DNA of 64,000 nt. Origin: Candidatus Vallotiella sp. (ex Adelges kitamiensis) (GTDB lineage: Bacteria; Pseudomonadota; Gammaproteobacteria; Burkholderiales; Burkholderiaceae). The position numbers and the translations under genes were made by a program. Within the stretch, counting starts at the first letter, position 1; the number at the start of each line of letters is the position of its first letter. Of the stretch, positions 40,953-52,335 are shown one piece after another. The stretch spans positions 273,698-337,697 of the forward strand of contig NZ_CP080504.1 in the NCBI RefSeq assembly GCF_020342435.1. The letters are read 5' to 3'. A model generated the notes under the pieces. It saw only the letters and a list, made by a program, of their open reading frames with translations. It had not been told where the DNA came from and ran no database searches.

Positions 40953-42497
40953 ATGGCAGACAGGTTGATCATATTCGATACGACATTACGTGATGGCGAG
41001 CAATCGCCGGGTGCCTCGATGAGGAGGGAAGAGAAAATCCGGATTGCTCGACAACTCGAGCGCATGAAAGTAGATGTAATCGAGGCGGGCTTTGCAGCTA
41101 GTTCAAATGGAGATTTCGATGCGATTCAAGCGATTGCCTTACAGATTAAAGATAGCGTAATCTGTTCGCTAGCGCGTGCTAATGAGAGAGATATCGCACG
41201 TGCAGCTGAAGCACTTAAGCCGGCAGGGCAGTTTAGAATTCATACATTTATTGCGACTTCAGCGCTGCATATGGAAAAGAAGTTGCGTATGACGCCACAG
41301 CAAGTGCACGAACAAGCGCGGCTAGCGGTGCGTTTTGCCCGACGGTTTACGAATGATATTGAATTTTCATCTGAAGATGGCAGCCGTTCAGACATAGATT
41401 TTCTATGCCGGATACTAGAGGTAGTGATCGCAGAAGGCGCGACTACTATTAATATTCCGGATACTGTCGGCTATTCTGTACCGGACGGTTATGCAGCGTT
41501 AATTCGAAAGATTCGTGAAAGAGTTCCAAACTCAGACAAAGCGATGTTCTCGGTGCATTGCCATAATGATTTAGGTATGGCGGTTGCGAACTCGCTAGCA
41601 GCGGTGAAGTTAGGTGGAGCACGTCAGATTGAATGCACAGTAAACGGTCTTGGTGAGCGCGCTGGAAACACCTCACTAGAGGAAGTAGTAATGGCAGTAA
41701 AGACGCGTCGTGATTACTTTGGATTAGAGATGAGTATTGATACAACACAGATCGTCCCTACTTCGAAGCTAGTGTCGCAGACGACAGGTTTTGTGGTGCA
41801 ACCGAATAAAGCTGTGGTAGGCGCTAATGCGTTTGCGCACGCGTCAGGAATTCATCAAGACGGAGTACTCAAAGCGCGGGACACGTACGAGATAATGCGT
41901 GCAGAAGATGTGGGCTGGAGTGCAAATAAAATTGTTCTTGGTAAACTATCAGGCCGCAGCGCGTTTAAACAGCGACTGCAAGAATTAAGCGTAGCATTAG
42001 ACAGTGAAGCAGAAATTAATAATGCTTTCGAGCGCTTTAAAGAACTAGCAGATCGCAAGGCAGAGATCTTTGATGAAGATATTTTGTCCATCCTCAGCCA
42101 AGAAGAACATGGAGTACTTGATCACGAGACTTATCGATTTATTTCGTTGTCGCAGCATTCAGAAACTGGTAAGAGACCGCCTGCGAAAGTAGTGTTTGCT
42201 ATTGACGGCAGTGAGACAGTCGGCGAAGCTCACGGCAATGGCCCAGTTGATGCTACGCTGCACGCGATCGAGTCGAGAGTTAATAGCGGTGCGGAATTGA
42301 TATTGTATTCGGTAAATGCGATTACGACCGGCACGCAAGCGCAAGGCGAGGTAACTGTACGCCTATCTAAAGCAGGACGTATTGTCAATGGTGTCGGCAC
42401 TGACCTAGATATCGTGGCTGCTTCTGCAAAGGCTTATATTGCAGCGTTAAATAAGCTGAGATCAAACGTCGAAAGGCTTAATCCACAATGCTCGTAG
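40953..42497 (+). CDS. leuA: 2-Isopropylmalate synthase
   Basis: First committed step of leucine synthesis: condenses 2-oxoisovalerate with acetyl-CoA. I choose the ATG giving [20 protein letters not shown], 514 residues, preceded by CCGGAG; an upstream ATG adds 20 non-conserved residues. Conserved parts are the catalytic [12 protein letters not shown] at 8-19, [14 protein letters not shown] with its metal-binding histidines, and the C-terminal LeuA dimer domain ([20 protein letters not shown]) that senses leucine. leuBCD and ilvD/ilvE are not in this window and must be elsewhere if the pathway is complete. Confidence 0.96.
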   Translation: MADRLIIFDTTLRDGEQSPGASMRREEKIRIARQLERMKVDVIEAGFAASSNGDFDAIQAIALQIKDSVICSLARANERDIARAAEALKPAGQFRIHTFIATSALHMEKKLRMTPQQVHEQARLAVRFARRFTNDIEFSSEDGSRSDIDFLCRILEVVIAEGATTINIPDTVGYSVPDGYAALIRKIRERVPNSDKAMFSVHCHNDLGMAVANSLAAVKLGGARQIECTVNGLGERAGNTSLEEVVMAVKTRRDYFGLEMSIDTTQIVPTSKLVSQTTGFVVQPNKAVVGANAFAHASGIHQDGVLKARDTYEIMRAEDVGWSANKIVLGKLSGRSAFKQRLQELSVALDSEAEINNAFERFKELADRKAEIFDEDILSILSQEEHGVLDHETYRFISLSQHSETGKRPPAKVVFAIDGSETVGEAHGNGPVDATLHAIESRVNSGAELILYSVNAITTGTQAQGEVTVRLSKAGRIVNGVGTDLDIVAASAKAYIAALNKLRSNVERLNPQCS

Positions 42498-43434
42498 TCA
42501 TCCAGCGCGGCATATCTTATCCGCTATTAATACTGAGCATAGCCGTCGCCGCTTCTGATGCGGCGCTACCCAACTAGGAGAGAGCATCACCCTAGATTAC
42601 ATAATCTGACAAATATATTATATGCAAGCAATAACACACTCTGTTGTCAGGGTAGAGTGTAGTACAGTCAATATTAGTTAGGTTGACCAGTTTACTGCTC
42701 TTATTTAGCATAGAGATTTATATCCCTTACTGGATGCTCTGATCAATACATGGTCGCTAGGCATAAAGAACTGTAATATAATAACCGCATGGCACCAGTA
42801 CAGAAAGACCGGCAAGACTTATGCTTAAGTGAGTACGCTGTATATCAGATACGTAAATAAACTAAAAAATTTTGCACATGATAAAAATACATCACTTTTG
42901 CTAAGTAAGGAGTGTTAATCTATAATCTTATGCTTTAATACGAACAAAAAGCCTGTATGAGGTATTTCGAGTCTAGACATAATAGTTAAGATTCTCCTAA
43001 GTTTGTAGTTGAATTAATCTGATTGTATATCTCATTGGTTATAGCTTTTGCTTAAGTAATTAAAGCTACAATCGATAAGATGCTCATTGACTGACTTACA
43101 TTAGATAAATTTGATGATTTTATAATGTCTACCATAGTCTAATATGCTCGACAACTATTATAAGCTAGCACAGTGCTTTTACTTATTCTAAGTGCAGAGT
43201 AGTAAAATTATAATCCGTGCTAGAATCGGACCAGCATTTTAGAATGCTCTTAAATATAGAGCTGAGCGGGTGGCTGCGTTCTATACAGAGTTTTAATATA
43301 ATATTCAGTCAATACAATACGTGTCTTATGCGTTAGCCATAAACCAGCTTGGCTATGCTAGAATTAAAACCTTGCTTAAACACACGGCACGGCCTTTCTT
43401 CTGTGACCGCCTGTTGATCAATACAAAGAAAATT
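42498..43434. other. Non-coding stretch between leuA and rpsO
   Basis: About 940 bases without an intact gene or remnant I can name. Shortly after leuA, GCCGC and GCGGC flank TTCTGAT (near 42550) without a T-run. A perfect repeat AGCATT/AATGCT with a TTAG loop lies at 43233-43248. The rpsO promoter region forms the right end. Confidence 0.5.
43357..43364 (+). promoter_or_regulatory. Probable extended -10 element for rpsO
   Basis: TGCTAGAAT-type sequence (TG, one base, TAGAAT) about 70 bases before the rpsO start. No good -35 hexamer at 16-18 bases is visible, which is tolerable for an extended -10 promoter. Confidence 0.4.
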
Positions 43435-43704
43435 ATGTCTGCAGCAAATATTAATAAATCAGAAATTATTGCGCAATTTGCCAGTAGCATGAAAGACACT
43501 GGTTCCACGGAAGTACAAATTGCGTTGCTCACAAGCCGTATTAATACATTAACAGTACATTTCAAGGCTCACATAAAAGATCACCATAGCCGCCGTGGTT
43601 TGTTACATATAGTAAGCCGCCGCCGCAAGCTGCTTGACTACCTGAAGGCTAAGGATGCTAATCGCTACCGCACATTGATCCAGAGGTTGGGTCTGCGCAA
43701 GTAA
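43435..43704 (+). CDS. rpsO: 30S ribosomal protein S15
   Basis: Primary 16S rRNA-binding protein of the platform. The start chosen gives [20 protein letters not shown] and 89 residues, the standard length; an open frame extends 38 codons upstream but is unrelated to S15. Signature stretches are [20 protein letters not shown] and [20 protein letters not shown]. The Shine-Dalgarno site is weak. pnp follows after a terminator-like hairpin, the conserved rpsO-pnp order. Confidence 0.96.
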   Translation: MSAANINKSEIIAQFASSMKDTGSTEVQIALLTSRINTLTVHFKAHIKDHHSRRGLLHIVSRRRKLLDYLKAKDANRYRTLIQRLGLRK

Positions 43705-43723
43705 GTGCTTCGATGAAAACCTT

Positions 43724-43760
43724 TGCCTGCATCAGGAAATCTGATGCAGGCATTTTATTT
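43724..43760 (+). terminator. Intrinsic terminator between rpsO and pnp
   Basis: A perfect 12-base stem TGCCTGCATCAG/CTGATGCAGGCA with loop GAAAT is followed by TTTTATTT, starting 20 bases after the rpsO stop. Such hairpins between rpsO and pnp commonly allow partial read-through. Confidence 0.88.
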
Positions 43761-43960
43761 AGCATTTCTAATGACGTATCCCGAACGCACTTGCGCGACC
43801 GTCTACTAAGCAGACAGAGTCTTGTGTTATTCCTCAGTGACAGAGTTACTTTGCTGTCGTGTTTAAATAATAAAACTTCCCTGTTTCGGGCGAATATAGC
43901 AGTTAAGGAACAGTCGATGGACCAGCCGCGTATAGATCGCGGTGTCTCGAAGGAGTAAAA

Positions 43961-46057
43961 ATGTTCAAAAAGATTATTAAAGAATTTAAATGGGGCCAAC
44001 ATAAATTTCGGATTGAGACGGGCGAGATTGCTCGTCAGGCAAGCGGTGCAGTTCTTGTTCATGTTGAAGATACTGTTGTTCTTGCGACAGTGGTGGCAGC
44101 TAAGACAGCTAAGGCAGAACAAAACTTTTTCCCACTGACTGTTGACTATATTGAGAAGACATATTCAGCCGGTAAAATTCCAGGCAATTTCTTTCGTCGA
44201 GAAGGTCGTCCTTCCGAGGGCGAAACGATGATCTCAAGACTAATCGACCGCCCATTACGTCCGTTATTCCCGGAAGGTTTCTACAATGAAGTACAGGTAG
44301 TAATCCATGTTCTGTCAATTAATCCAGATATCCCAGCGGATATTCCGTCAATGATTGGCGCATCAGCAGCCTTAGCAATCTCTGGTATACCATTCAATGG
44401 ACCGATCGGCGCAGCGCGAATTGCTTATATCGATAATCAATTTGCACTTAATCCAACACGCTCACAACTTAAGACATCAAAGCTAGATTTAGTGGTTGCT
44501 GGAACTGAGCGCGCGGTACTAATGGTCGAGTCCGAGGCAGACCAGTTGCCAGAGGAGGTAATGCTTAGCGCGATTATATTTGGGCATGAACAGATGCAGG
44601 TAGCAATTGATGCGATTTATGATCTTGTCAAGGAAGGAGGGAAGCCCGAATGGGATTGGCGTCCAGCGCCGAAGAACCAGGCGCTAGTTTCGCGCGTGAC
44701 GGAGTTCGCGCTAAACAAGCTAAAAGCAGCATACCAGATACAGCAGAAACAACAGCGCTCGGAAAAGCTTGGGGAGGTATATACATCGGTCATAGCTAAA
44801 CTCGATGAATATGATGGAACGTCTAGTGTTGATATTGAGTCGGTTAACAACATTCTATTTGAGCTTGAAGCTAGGATCGTGCGCAGTCAGATCCTAAATG
44901 GCGAGCCGCGGATCGACGGGCGCGATACTCGCACTGTACGCCCGATTGAAATCCGGACTGGGGTATTACCACGCACGCATGGTTCAGCGCTGTTCAGCCG
45001 AGGCGAAACTCAAGCACTAGTAATCGTTACGCTTGGCACAAGAGGCGATGAGCAAATAATAGATGCAATCGAGGGTGAATATCGCGAGCGGTTTATATTG
45101 CATTACAACATGCCTCCATTCGCGACCGGCGAAACAGGTCGCGTCGGTTCGCCAAAGCGCCGCGAAATTGGTCATGGCCGACTCGCCAAGAGAGCCCTTG
45201 CCGCATGTCTAGCAAGTGATGATACGTTTGGTTATACGATCCGTGTCGTATCTGAGATCACCGAGTCGAACGGCTCTTCATCTATGGCGTCCGTGTGCGG
45301 CGCCTGTTTAGCACTAATGGATGCAGGTGTTCCTATGAAGGCTCACGTAGCAGGCATTGCAATGGGGCTAATTCTGGAGGGTAACAAGTTCGCAGTACTA
45401 ACTGACATCTTGGGTGACGAAGACCATCTTGGAGATATGGACTTCAAGGTAGCAGGTACAGCACAGGGGGTGACAGCATTGCAAATGGATATAAAAATAC
45501 AGGGTATTACGAAAGAAATCATGCAAGTCGCGCTCGCGCAAGCGAGGGAAGGACGCTTACATATCCTAGATAAAATGATTGCGGTAGTGCCATCAACGAA
45601 TACACAGCTGTCGTTGTTCGCACCGAGAATTATTACAATCAAGATTAATCCAGAAAAGATTCGCGATGTAATCGGAAAGGGCGGTTCAGTAATCCGGGTA
45701 CTCACAGAGGAAACTAATACAACTATCGATATTTCTGATGACGGTATCGTCACCATCGCGAGTACAAGTTCTGAAGGCTTAGCTGAGGCAAAAAAGCGTA
45801 TCGAGAATATCACAGCGGAAGTAGGGGTCGGCCAGATTTATGAGGGTGCGATCTTAAAACTTCTAGATTTTGGTGCGATCGTAAATATTTTACCAGGACG
45901 CGATGGATTACTGCATATTTCTGAGATTGCAAACGAGCGGATCAAAGATATTAACGATTACCTAAAAGAAGGTCAGCATCTAAAAGTAAAAGTGATTCAG
46001 ACCGACGAAAAGGGTCGTGTGCGATTATCCGCAAAGGCATTGCTTAATGAAGTATGA
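43961..46057 (+). CDS. pnp: Polynucleotide phosphorylase
   Basis: Phosphorolytic 3'-5' exoribonuclease of the RNA degradation machinery. Two RNase PH-like domains occupy about residues 1-220 and 310-545, with the catalytic aspartate region [16 protein letters not shown] in the second. The KH domain ([15 protein letters not shown]) and a C-terminal S1 domain ([16 protein letters not shown]) follow. At 698 residues it is slightly short at the C-terminus, ending soon after the S1 domain. GAAGGAG precedes the ATG. With rph lost, this is the only phosphorolytic nuclease visible here. Confidence 0.96.
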   Translation: MFKKIIKEFKWGQHKFRIETGEIARQASGAVLVHVEDTVVLATVVAAKTAKAEQNFFPLTVDYIEKTYSAGKIPGNFFRREGRPSEGETMISRLIDRPLRPLFPEGFYNEVQVVIHVLSINPDIPADIPSMIGASAALAISGIPFNGPIGAARIAYIDNQFALNPTRSQLKTSKLDLVVAGTERAVLMVESEADQLPEEVMLSAIIFGHEQMQVAIDAIYDLVKEGGKPEWDWRPAPKNQALVSRVTEFALNKLKAAYQIQQKQQRSEKLGEVYTSVIAKLDEYDGTSSVDIESVNNILFELEARIVRSQILNGEPRIDGRDTRTVRPIEIRTGVLPRTHGSALFSRGETQALVIVTLGTRGDEQIIDAIEGEYRERFILHYNMPPFATGETGRVGSPKRREIGHGRLAKRALAACLASDDTFGYTIRVVSEITESNGSSSMASVCGACLALMDAGVPMKAHVAGIAMGLILEGNKFAVLTDILGDEDHLGDMDFKVAGTAQGVTALQMDIKIQGITKEIMQVALAQAREGRLHILDKMIAVVPSTNTQLSLFAPRIITIKINPEKIRDVIGKGGSVIRVLTEETNTTIDISDDGIVTIASTSSEGLAEAKKRIENITAEVGVGQIYEGAILKLLDFGAIVNILPGRDGLLHISEIANERIKDINDYLKEGQHLKVKVIQTDEKGRVRLSAKALLNEV

Positions 46058-46156
46058 GTGTTTCTATCTAGAACGCTGAGGAAACACCCAAAAATCTGAA
46101 TAGTACAACTAGAGGTAATAGTAAGCTTATATAACTGGAGTGTTTCACATACTACT

Positions 46157-46178
46157 GGCTGTTTTATAACAGCCTTTT
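46157..46178 (+). terminator. Intrinsic terminator after pnp
   Basis: Stem GGCTGTT/AACAGCC with loop TTAT, followed by TTTT. It separates pnp from the broken oxidoreductase gene. A second stem GTGTTTC/GAAACAC lies just after the pnp stop (46058-46087). Confidence 0.75.
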
Positions 46179-46206
46179 GTCAATATGAAACTGCACAGAA
46201 TTCCGA

Positions 46207-47214
46207 ATGAAAGCGATCAAGATTGCAGAATACGGCCATCCTAATGTATTAAAAATTAGCGAACGGCTCAATACCCGAACTTAAGCTTGGTGAAGTGCCA
46301 ATTAAAGTAGCGGCAGCCGGGGTGAATCGACTAGATATTTTTCAGTGCATAGGCCAATTATTTCGTACCACAAGGAGCGTCTGACGTTCCTTGTCTTGAA
46401 GTTTTTGGCGAAATCATCGATGATGCTCTTAACGGATCAAATAATCCATTTAACTCAAGATAGGGACAACATATTTGTGCTTTAGTGCAAGGTGGGGATA
46501 CTCTGAATATGTAAACGTACCACTCGTATAGTGCTTCCTTACACCAGTAGGTTGGTCGGATGTGCAGGCAGCATCGTTACCAGAGACGTTTTTTACCGTT
46601 TGGAGAATGTGTTCGATCTTAGTCGCCCTCGGTGCGGGTAAGAGCGACTCTAAGGCAGTGTTGTTAATGCAGAGCGGAGCCAGTGGGGTTGGTATGACAG
46701 CGATTCGGCGGGCGCATGCGCCCGGTCATCTAGTATCTGCTATAGCCGGTAATGCACGGAAGTGCGTTGCATACGAAGTGTTAGGTGATAAGCGCGAGCT
46801 TAACTATAAAACCGAGAACTTTGTTACGATTATAAAATTGTTAACCCACGACCGTGGTGTCGATGTAATCCTAGATATGGTTGGCGGCTCTTATATAAAT
46901 CATGAGTTAAATACGCTAGCTGGTGGTGAGCGTATCTTACTAATCGCACTGTTTAGGGGAAGTAAAGCACAGCTTAATTTAAGCAAGATATTACATCGGA
47001 ATTTAATTATAACTGGCTCGATGCTTCGGCCGCGTCTAGTGAATTTTAAAGCCGCTATTTCCGCGCAATTATATAAGCGAGTATAGCCTCTAATAGAAAA
47101 AGTGTGATCAAGCCAGTAATTCACCAGGTGCTTCTAACTCGCCATGCGGCCGTAGCACATACGATGATGGAGATAGGAGAGAACATCAAAAAATTGTATT
47201 CATATGGTAAATAA
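46207..47214 (+). pseudogene. Broken NAD(P)H:quinone oxidoreductase (zinc-independent MDR family)
   Basis: The start MKAIKIAEYGHPNVLKISE is followed within 30 codons by stops and a frame change; PELKLGEVPIKVAAAGVNRL resumes in another frame. The middle is open for 174 codons (46562-47086) with SGASGVGMTAIRRAHA (NADPH-binding) and THDRGVDVILDMVGGSY, then a final shift leads to IKPVIHQVLLTRHAAVAHTM and a stop. Position between pnp and tpiA matches the quinone oxidoreductase gene of Burkholderia. The long surviving frame suggests recent inactivation. Confidence 0.92.
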
Positions 47215-47313
47215 ATAGCACCTTGACCATTATTCGCACTACACAGTAGACTAAAAAGTTTGTGTACGCTCTATTTTGTTGAGTGACACATACGCGTCAC
47301 AGGTACAAAATGT

Positions 47314-48105
47314 ATGTTGAAAAAACAACAATCTAAACTTCTAGTTGGAAACTGGAAGATGCACGGGCGCCTTGCTAGCAATGCAGTGCTACTGCATACG
47401 CTTGTACAGCGTGCTGCCACGCTGGGGCCGCAAGTACAGCTTGCTGTATGCGTACCATATCCGTATCTTGCACAGGCCCAAACGTCGCTTGAAAATACTC
47501 CAATCGATTATGGAGTGCAGGATGTATCTGCGTACATGCATGGCGCGTATACAGGCGAAGTTTCTGCTCCAATGGTCGCTGAGTTTGGTGCAACACTAGC
47601 GATTGTTGGTCACTCAGAACGTCGTATATTTCATTCGGAATCTTCTGAATTGGTAGCGGTGAAAGCGCAGCGTGCCCTTGAGGCTGGTATTACACCAATT
47701 ATCTGCGTCGGTGAAACACTAGATGAGCGGAGAGCTGGGCAGACTGATAACGTTGTGTATACGCAGCTCTCAGCAGTGCTAAACGTTCTAGAAAAAGCTG
47801 ACGTGGCGCGACTGATTATCGCATACGAGCCATTTTGGGCTATTGGTACAGGGCGGATCCCAACTGCGCAACAGATGCAAAAAGTCTACACTGTAATACG
47901 GACGCAACTTATGGCGGAAGTAAATGTACACGTCCCACTCTTGTATGGGGGTAGTCTTAAGCCGAGTAATGCGCAGGAATTGTTTTCGCAATCAGAGATT
48001 GATGGTGCTTTGATCGGTGCTGCATCATTGTCTGCTATTGATTTTCTTGCGATTGCTAAGGCCGCCAGCACTGTACTTTCCGAAAATCTAGATTATTTTA
48101 AGTAA
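47314..48105 (+). CDS. tpiA: Triosephosphate isomerase
   Basis: Interconverts dihydroxyacetone phosphate and glyceraldehyde 3-phosphate. Active-site parts are present: LLVGNWKMHG near the N-terminus with the lysine, VGHSERR with the catalytic histidine, and YEPFWAIGTG with the catalytic glutamate; LYGGSLKPSNA binds phosphate. 263 residues. Its stop TAA shares its last A with the ATG of secG, indicating coupling of the two genes. Confidence 0.97.
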   Translation: MLKKQQSKLLVGNWKMHGRLASNAVLLHTLVQRAATLGPQVQLAVCVPYPYLAQAQTSLENTPIDYGVQDVSAYMHGAYTGEVSAPMVAEFGATLAIVGHSERRIFHSESSELVAVKAQRALEAGITPIICVGETLDERRAGQTDNVVYTQLSAVLNVLEKADVARLIIAYEPFWAIGTGRIPTAQQMQKVYTVIRTQLMAEVNVHVPLLYGGSLKPSNAQELFSQSEIDGALIGAASLSAIDFLAIAKAASTVLSENLDYFK

Positions 48106-48506
48106 TGCATTTTTTATTCCTGAAAACTTTAATTATCGTGGTACAGATACTATCTGCGCTTGGTGTAATTGGGCTTGTTTTACTACAGCATAGCAAGGCT
48201 ACTGACATAGGCGCAGGATTCGGCAGTGGGGCTTCGGGCAGTTTATTTGGCGCTAGTGGCTCAGGCGACTTTCTATCCCGTACAACAGCGATTTTTGCTA
48301 CCGTATTTTTTACTAGCACGCTGTTGATGAGTATGCTGGGCAATGGTAGCTCTCTTCCGAAAATAGCCAGAAATAGCTTTTTAAGCAATACTTCGCCACT
48401 AGCGGAGGGTATTTCGAGGAGGCATTCAGTACTGACGTCTGGTACTGAAGTACTGAGCGGCACAGCATTCTCTATAGCTGCGCCTGTATTACGATCTAGT
48501 TCATAG
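48105..48506 (+). CDS. secG: Preprotein translocase subunit SecG
   Basis: Small accessory subunit of the SecYEG channel. Two membrane segments are seen: residues 5-25 (IIVVQILSALGVIGLVLLQH) and about 58-77 (AIFATVFFTSTLLMSMLG), linked by the conserved glycine/serine loop GAGFGSGASGSLFGASGSGD. At 133 residues the variable tail is serine-rich. It directly follows tpiA, as in many Proteobacteria. Confidence 0.94.
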   Translation: MHFLFLKTLIIVVQILSALGVIGLVLLQHSKATDIGAGFGSGASGSLFGASGSGDFLSRTTAIFATVFFTSTLLMSMLGNGSSLPKIARNSFLSNTSPLAEGISRRHSVLTSGTEVLSGTAFSIAAPVLRSSS

Positions 48507-48637
48507 TGCATAGAAAAAATGCTTTGTACATTGAATAAAGAACTTAACCAAGTTACAATCGAGACACTAGACGTAGTGCGCGGTAACAGTGGTAACAAAA
48601 ACTTACGCTCATAATATCCTCCCATATTACAAACAGT

Positions 48638-48722
48638 GCCGATGTGGTGAAATTGGTAGACACGCTATCTTGAGGGGGTAGTGGCGCAAGCCGTATGAGT
48701 TCGAATCTCATTGTCGGCACCA
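48638..48722 (+). tRNA. tRNA-Leu (anticodon GAG)
   Basis: Acceptor arms GCCGATG and TGTCGGC pair with two G-T pairs, the anticodon loop TTGAGGG carries GAG and there is a long variable arm. CCA is encoded. It lies between secG and nuoA, as in Burkholderia. Confidence 0.96.
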
Positions 48723-48731
48723 ACGTTATCT

Positions 48732-48777
48732 AATGCCAGCCGCTTGCATTTACGCTTCGGCTGGCATTATTTTTTGG
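48732..48777 (+). terminator. Intrinsic terminator after tRNA-Leu
   Basis: Stem AATGCCAGCCG/CGGCTGGCATT with a 15-base loop, followed by ATTTTTT. It separates the secG-tRNA transcript from the nuo operon. Confidence 0.87.
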
Positions 48778-48886
48778 TACTATTTTGTATGATGCTTAGG
48801 TTTTAAAGTGAAGCATCCTCACGGGACATCTTAGTCAGATACAGCTGTTGGGACAAAACCTATCAAACAATTAATAGAGAATTCTC

Positions 48887-49246
48887 TTGAACCTTGCCGC
48901 CTATTTCCCCGTTCTGCTATTTCTTCTTGTTGGCCTTGGTTTTGGGGGGGGATTAATTAGTCTTGGTAAGCTCCTGGGTCCGAAAAAACCGGATATTAAC
49001 AAAAATTCTCCATACGAGTGTGGTTTTGAGACATTCGGAGATGCGCGCATGAAGTTTGACGTGCGTTATTATTTGGTAGCCATCCTTTTTATCATTTTTG
49101 ATCTGGAAACGGCTTTTATGTTCCCTTGGGCCGTTGCATTACGCGATATCGGTTGGCCGGGCTTCATTGCAATGATGATCTTTCTGCTTGAGTTTATGCT
49201 AGGCTTTGCTTATGTCTGGAGACGTGGTGGGCTAAGCTGGGAATAA
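48887..49246 (+). CDS. nuoA: NADH dehydrogenase I subunit A
   Basis: Membrane subunit of complex I at the hinge with the peripheral arm. Three membrane segments (about 5-27, 64-84, 90-110) and the conserved [20 protein letters not shown] loop are visible in 119 residues. The start is TTG ([11 protein letters not shown]), which matches the conserved N-terminus; no ATG is available. Eight G at 48944-48951 lie in the coding region. It is the first of 14 contiguous nuo genes. Confidence 0.95.
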   Translation: MNLAAYFPVLLFLLVGLGFGGGLISLGKLLGPKKPDINKNSPYECGFETFGDARMKFDVRYYLVAILFIIFDLETAFMFPWAVALRDIGWPGFIAMMIFLLEFMLGFAYVWRRGGLSWE

Positions 49247-49302
49247 TCGTGAATTGCGCTTTAATAGAGCGCAAGAATTACCGCCCATTTGGAGTCAGAA
49301 AA

Positions 49303-49782
49303 ATGAGTGTTGAAGAAATGCCAAATAGAGGATTTATTACCACGACAGTTGATAAGCTTATCAACTGGACAAGGACCGGCTCCCTATGGCCAATGACGTT
49401 TGGGCTTGCCTGCTGTGCGGTTGAGATGATGCATGCCGGTGCTGCCCGCTATGACCTAGATCGTTTCGGTGTTGTGTTCCGGCCGAGCCCACGTCAGTCC
49501 GATGTTATGATTGTGGCTGGAACACTCTGCAATAAGATGGCTCCCGCACTTCGTAAGGTTTATGATCAGATGGCCGAGCCACGATGGGTAATATCTATGG
49601 GTTCATGCGCTAATGGCGGAGGTTATTATCACTACTCGTATTCGGTTGTGCGTGGATGTGATCGGATCGTACCAGTTGATATATACGTACCCGGTTGTCC
49701 GCCGACTGCCGAAGCGCTAGTGTATGGAGTTATCCAGTTGCAGGCTAAAATTCGCCGCACCAATACTATTGCACGGCAGTAA
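49303..49782 (+). CDS. nuoB: NADH dehydrogenase I subunit B
   Basis: Peripheral-arm subunit carrying the N2 [4Fe-4S] cluster that passes electrons to quinone. Tandem cysteines in [14 protein letters not shown], the cysteine in [10 protein letters not shown] and the one in [15 protein letters not shown] complete the cluster set. I start at [11 protein letters not shown] (159 residues) after GGAG, because the 18 codons upstream are not conserved. Confidence 0.96.
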   Translation: MSVEEMPNRGFITTTVDKLINWTRTGSLWPMTFGLACCAVEMMHAGAARYDLDRFGVVFRPSPRQSDVMIVAGTLCNKMAPALRKVYDQMAEPRWVISMGSCANGGGYYHYSYSVVRGCDRIVPVDIYVPGCPPTAEALVYGVIQLQAKIRRTNTIARQ

Positions 49783-49797
49783 TATGGGATATCCAAC

Positions 49798-50400
49798 ATG
49801 AAAAGAAAACTCGATACCCTAAAAGAGAGCCTCGATAAAGCGTTTGGCAACAAGCTCAAAAGTATGAGCGAATCGCTTGGGCAATTAACTATTATTGTCG
49901 ATGCTGAAGATCTAATTACTCTTGCGACCCAGTTGCGAGAAGATCAGACTCTTGGCTTCGAGCAATTAATTGATCTATGTGGTGTTGATTATTCAAGATA
50001 CGGTAATAGCGGATACGACGGTCTACGCTTTGCTGCAGTATCACATTTATTATCGATCAGAAATAATTGGCGCCTACGCGTTCGCGTATTTGCGCCGAAT
50101 GACGATATGCCAGTTTTACCATCGCTAATTAACATATGGAATTCAGTAAATTGGTATGAGCGTGAAGCATTCGATCTGTATGGGATCATATTCGAAGGTC
50201 ATCCTGATCTCCGTCGCATCCTTACCGATTATGGTTTTATCGGTCATCCATTCCGTAAGGATTTTCCGCTATCTGGCTATGTCGAGATGCAGTATGACAC
50301 AGAAAAAAAACGCGTGATCTACCAACCTATCACTATCGAATCACGTGAGATCACGCCGCGTGTGATTCGTGACGAATGCTACGGCGGCTTTAAGCACTGA
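49798..50400 (+). CDS. nuoC: NADH dehydrogenase I subunit C
   Basis: Peripheral-arm 30 kDa-type subunit without cofactors, next to NuoD. The signature [20 protein letters not shown] followed by [19 protein letters not shown] is exact. 200 residues. It is a separate gene, not fused to nuoD as in E. coli, which is the betaproteobacterial arrangement. Confidence 0.96.
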   Translation: MKRKLDTLKESLDKAFGNKLKSMSESLGQLTIIVDAEDLITLATQLREDQTLGFEQLIDLCGVDYSRYGNSGYDGLRFAAVSHLLSIRNNWRLRVRVFAPNDDMPVLPSLINIWNSVNWYEREAFDLYGIIFEGHPDLRRILTDYGFIGHPFRKDFPLSGYVEMQYDTEKKRVIYQPITIESREITPRVIRDECYGGFKH

Positions 50401-50483
50401 TAGCTTACTATTGATCTATAGGCTATTGCACAAGTGAAGGCGGGTTCGTCCGAGTCACTCAATTTCCAGTAAACCATGAGAAA

Positions 50484-51737
50484 ATGGCTGATATCAAGAA
50501 CTACACGTTGAACTTCGGTCCTCAACATCCTGCAGCTCACGGCGTGCTGCGCCTCGTACTCGAATTAGATGGCGAGGTGATCCAGCATGCTGATCCGCAT
50601 ATCGGTTTATTACATCGTGCGACTGAGAAGTTAGCTGAGCATAAGACGTTTATCCAGTCAATACCGTACATGGATAGGCTCGACTACGTATCAATGATGG
50701 TTAATGAACATGCGTATGTCATGGCAATTGAAAAGCTGATCGGGATTGATGTAACCATCCGGGCAAAATATATCCGTGTAATGTTCGATGAGATCACTCG
50801 GATTCTTAATCACTTAATGTGGATTGGAGCTCATGCGCTTGATGTCGGTGCGATGGCCGTATTTCTCTACGCGTTCCGTGAACGCGAAGACTTGATGGAT
50901 ATCTATGAAGCGGTATCTGGTGCACGCATGCATGCAGCATACTATCGACCAGGTGGCGTCTACTCAGATCTACCAGACAAAATGCCGCAATATAAAGCCT
51001 CAAGAGTTCGAAATAAGAAAGCGCTTACTCGACTCAACCAAAATCGACAGGGTTCTCTACTTGATTTCATTGAAGACTTCACGAACCGTTTCCCCGGCTA
51101 TGTCGATGAGTACGAAACGTTACTAACCGACAACCGTATCTGGAAGCAACGATTAGTAAGTATAGGTATCGTTACGCCAGAGCGTGCACTGCAATTAGGT
51201 ATGACTGGCCCGATGCTGCGCGCTTCAGGTATTGAATGGGACTTACGTAAAAAGCAGCCCTATGAAGTATATGATCAACTTGACTTTGATATCCCGATCG
51301 GCGGACACGGTGATTGCTATGACCGATATCTCGTTCGCGTTGAGGAGATGCGTCAATCAAATCGCATCATCAAACAGTGTGTTGTATGGTTACGTAAGAA
51401 TCCAGGGCCGGTAATGATTAGCAATCATAAAGTCGCGCCGCCGTCTCGGCTATATATGAAGTCGAATATGGAAGAGCTTATTCATCATTTTAAGCTTTTT
51501 ACAGAAGGTATGCACGTACCCGAGGGGGAAGCCTATGTTGCCGTTGAGCACCCCAAAGGTGAGTTTGGTATTTATCTAATTTCAGATGGCGCGAATAAGC
51601 CATACCGACTAAAGATTCGCGCGCCTGGCTATGCTCATCTCTCTTCGCTTGATGAGATGGCTCGTGGTCATATGATCGCTGATGCGGTCACAATTATTGG
51701 GACACAAGATATTGTGTTCGGAGAAGTTGACCGATAG
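50484..51737 (+). CDS. nuoD: NADH dehydrogenase I subunit D
   Basis: 49 kDa-type subunit that forms the quinone pocket with NuoB. The N-terminal [20 protein letters not shown] contains the quinone-binding HPAAHG histidine, and [12 protein letters not shown] and the ending [12 protein letters not shown] are conserved. 417 residues, full length. It starts 83 bases after nuoC. Confidence 0.97.
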   Translation: MADIKNYTLNFGPQHPAAHGVLRLVLELDGEVIQHADPHIGLLHRATEKLAEHKTFIQSIPYMDRLDYVSMMVNEHAYVMAIEKLIGIDVTIRAKYIRVMFDEITRILNHLMWIGAHALDVGAMAVFLYAFREREDLMDIYEAVSGARMHAAYYRPGGVYSDLPDKMPQYKASRVRNKKALTRLNQNRQGSLLDFIEDFTNRFPGYVDEYETLLTDNRIWKQRLVSIGIVTPERALQLGMTGPMLRASGIEWDLRKKQPYEVYDQLDFDIPIGGHGDCYDRYLVRVEEMRQSNRIIKQCVVWLRKNPGPVMISNHKVAPPSRLYMKSNMEELIHHFKLFTEGMHVPEGEAYVAVEHPKGEFGIYLISDGANKPYRLKIRAPGYAHLSSLDEMARGHMIADAVTIIGTQDIVFGEVDR

Positions 51738-51858
51738 CGTTACTACCTTAAGTATCGAGCATAATATAATATTACCTTATCAATACAATAAGCGGTAGAT
51801 TTCCTAGTTGTAGTCTATAGATTTTATTTTAGTAAACATAGAATGAGTTGTGTTTAAA

Positions 51859-52335
51859 ATGATCTCTCCTGAAGGTCTTAAGGAAATAGATCGGGCGGTA
51901 GCCAAATACCCTGCCGGTCACCAGCAATCCGCCGTAATAGCGGCACTTGCAATTGCGCAACGAGAGCGAGGTTATCTATTGCCAGAACTGATGCAATTCG
52001 TCGCCGACTATCTAAAAATTCCGGCTATCGCAGTACAGGAAGTTGCGACGTTTTATAACATGTATGAGACTACGTCAGTCGGTAAATACAAGATTACATT
52101 ATGCACAAACTTGCCATGTGAACTGGGTGGTGCGGAAGAGACCGCAGATTATCTCAAGCAGAAACTTGGAATCAATTTTGGTGAGACGACCTTAGATGGC
52201 AAGTTCACTTTAAAAGAGGGCGAGTGTTTCGGCGCCTGTGGCGATGCGCCAGTAGTGTTGCTGAACAATCATCGGATGTGCGGTTTCATGAGCCGCGATA
52301 AAATTGACCGGTTGATCGAGGAGCTCTCTAAATGA
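51859..52335 (+). CDS. nuoE: NADH dehydrogenase I subunit E
   Basis: 24 kDa-type thioredoxin-fold subunit holding the N1a [2Fe-2S] cluster. The four ligands are in CTNLPC and [10 protein letters not shown] with the normal spacing. I prefer the ATG giving [11 protein letters not shown] over a GTG three codons upstream, since family members start this way; ribosome sites are weak for both. Its stop overlaps the nuoF start as ATGA. Confidence 0.93.
   Translation: MISPEGLKEIDRAVAKYPAGHQQSAVIAALAIAQRERGYLLPELMQFVADYLKIPAIAVQEVATFYNMYETTSVGKYKITLCTNLPCELGGAEETADYLKQKLGINFGETTLDGKFTLKEGECFGACGDAPVVLLNNHRMCGFMSRDKIDRLIEELSK

Noticed and set aside
42545-42565. GC-rich GCCGC/GCGGC hairpin after leuA as a terminator
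   Set aside because: The stem is only five bases and no T-run follows.
46562-47086. 174-codon frame that could be annotated as a short oxidoreductase
   Set aside because: N-terminal and C-terminal parts of the same enzyme are present in other frames on either side, so it is a fragment of a broken gene.
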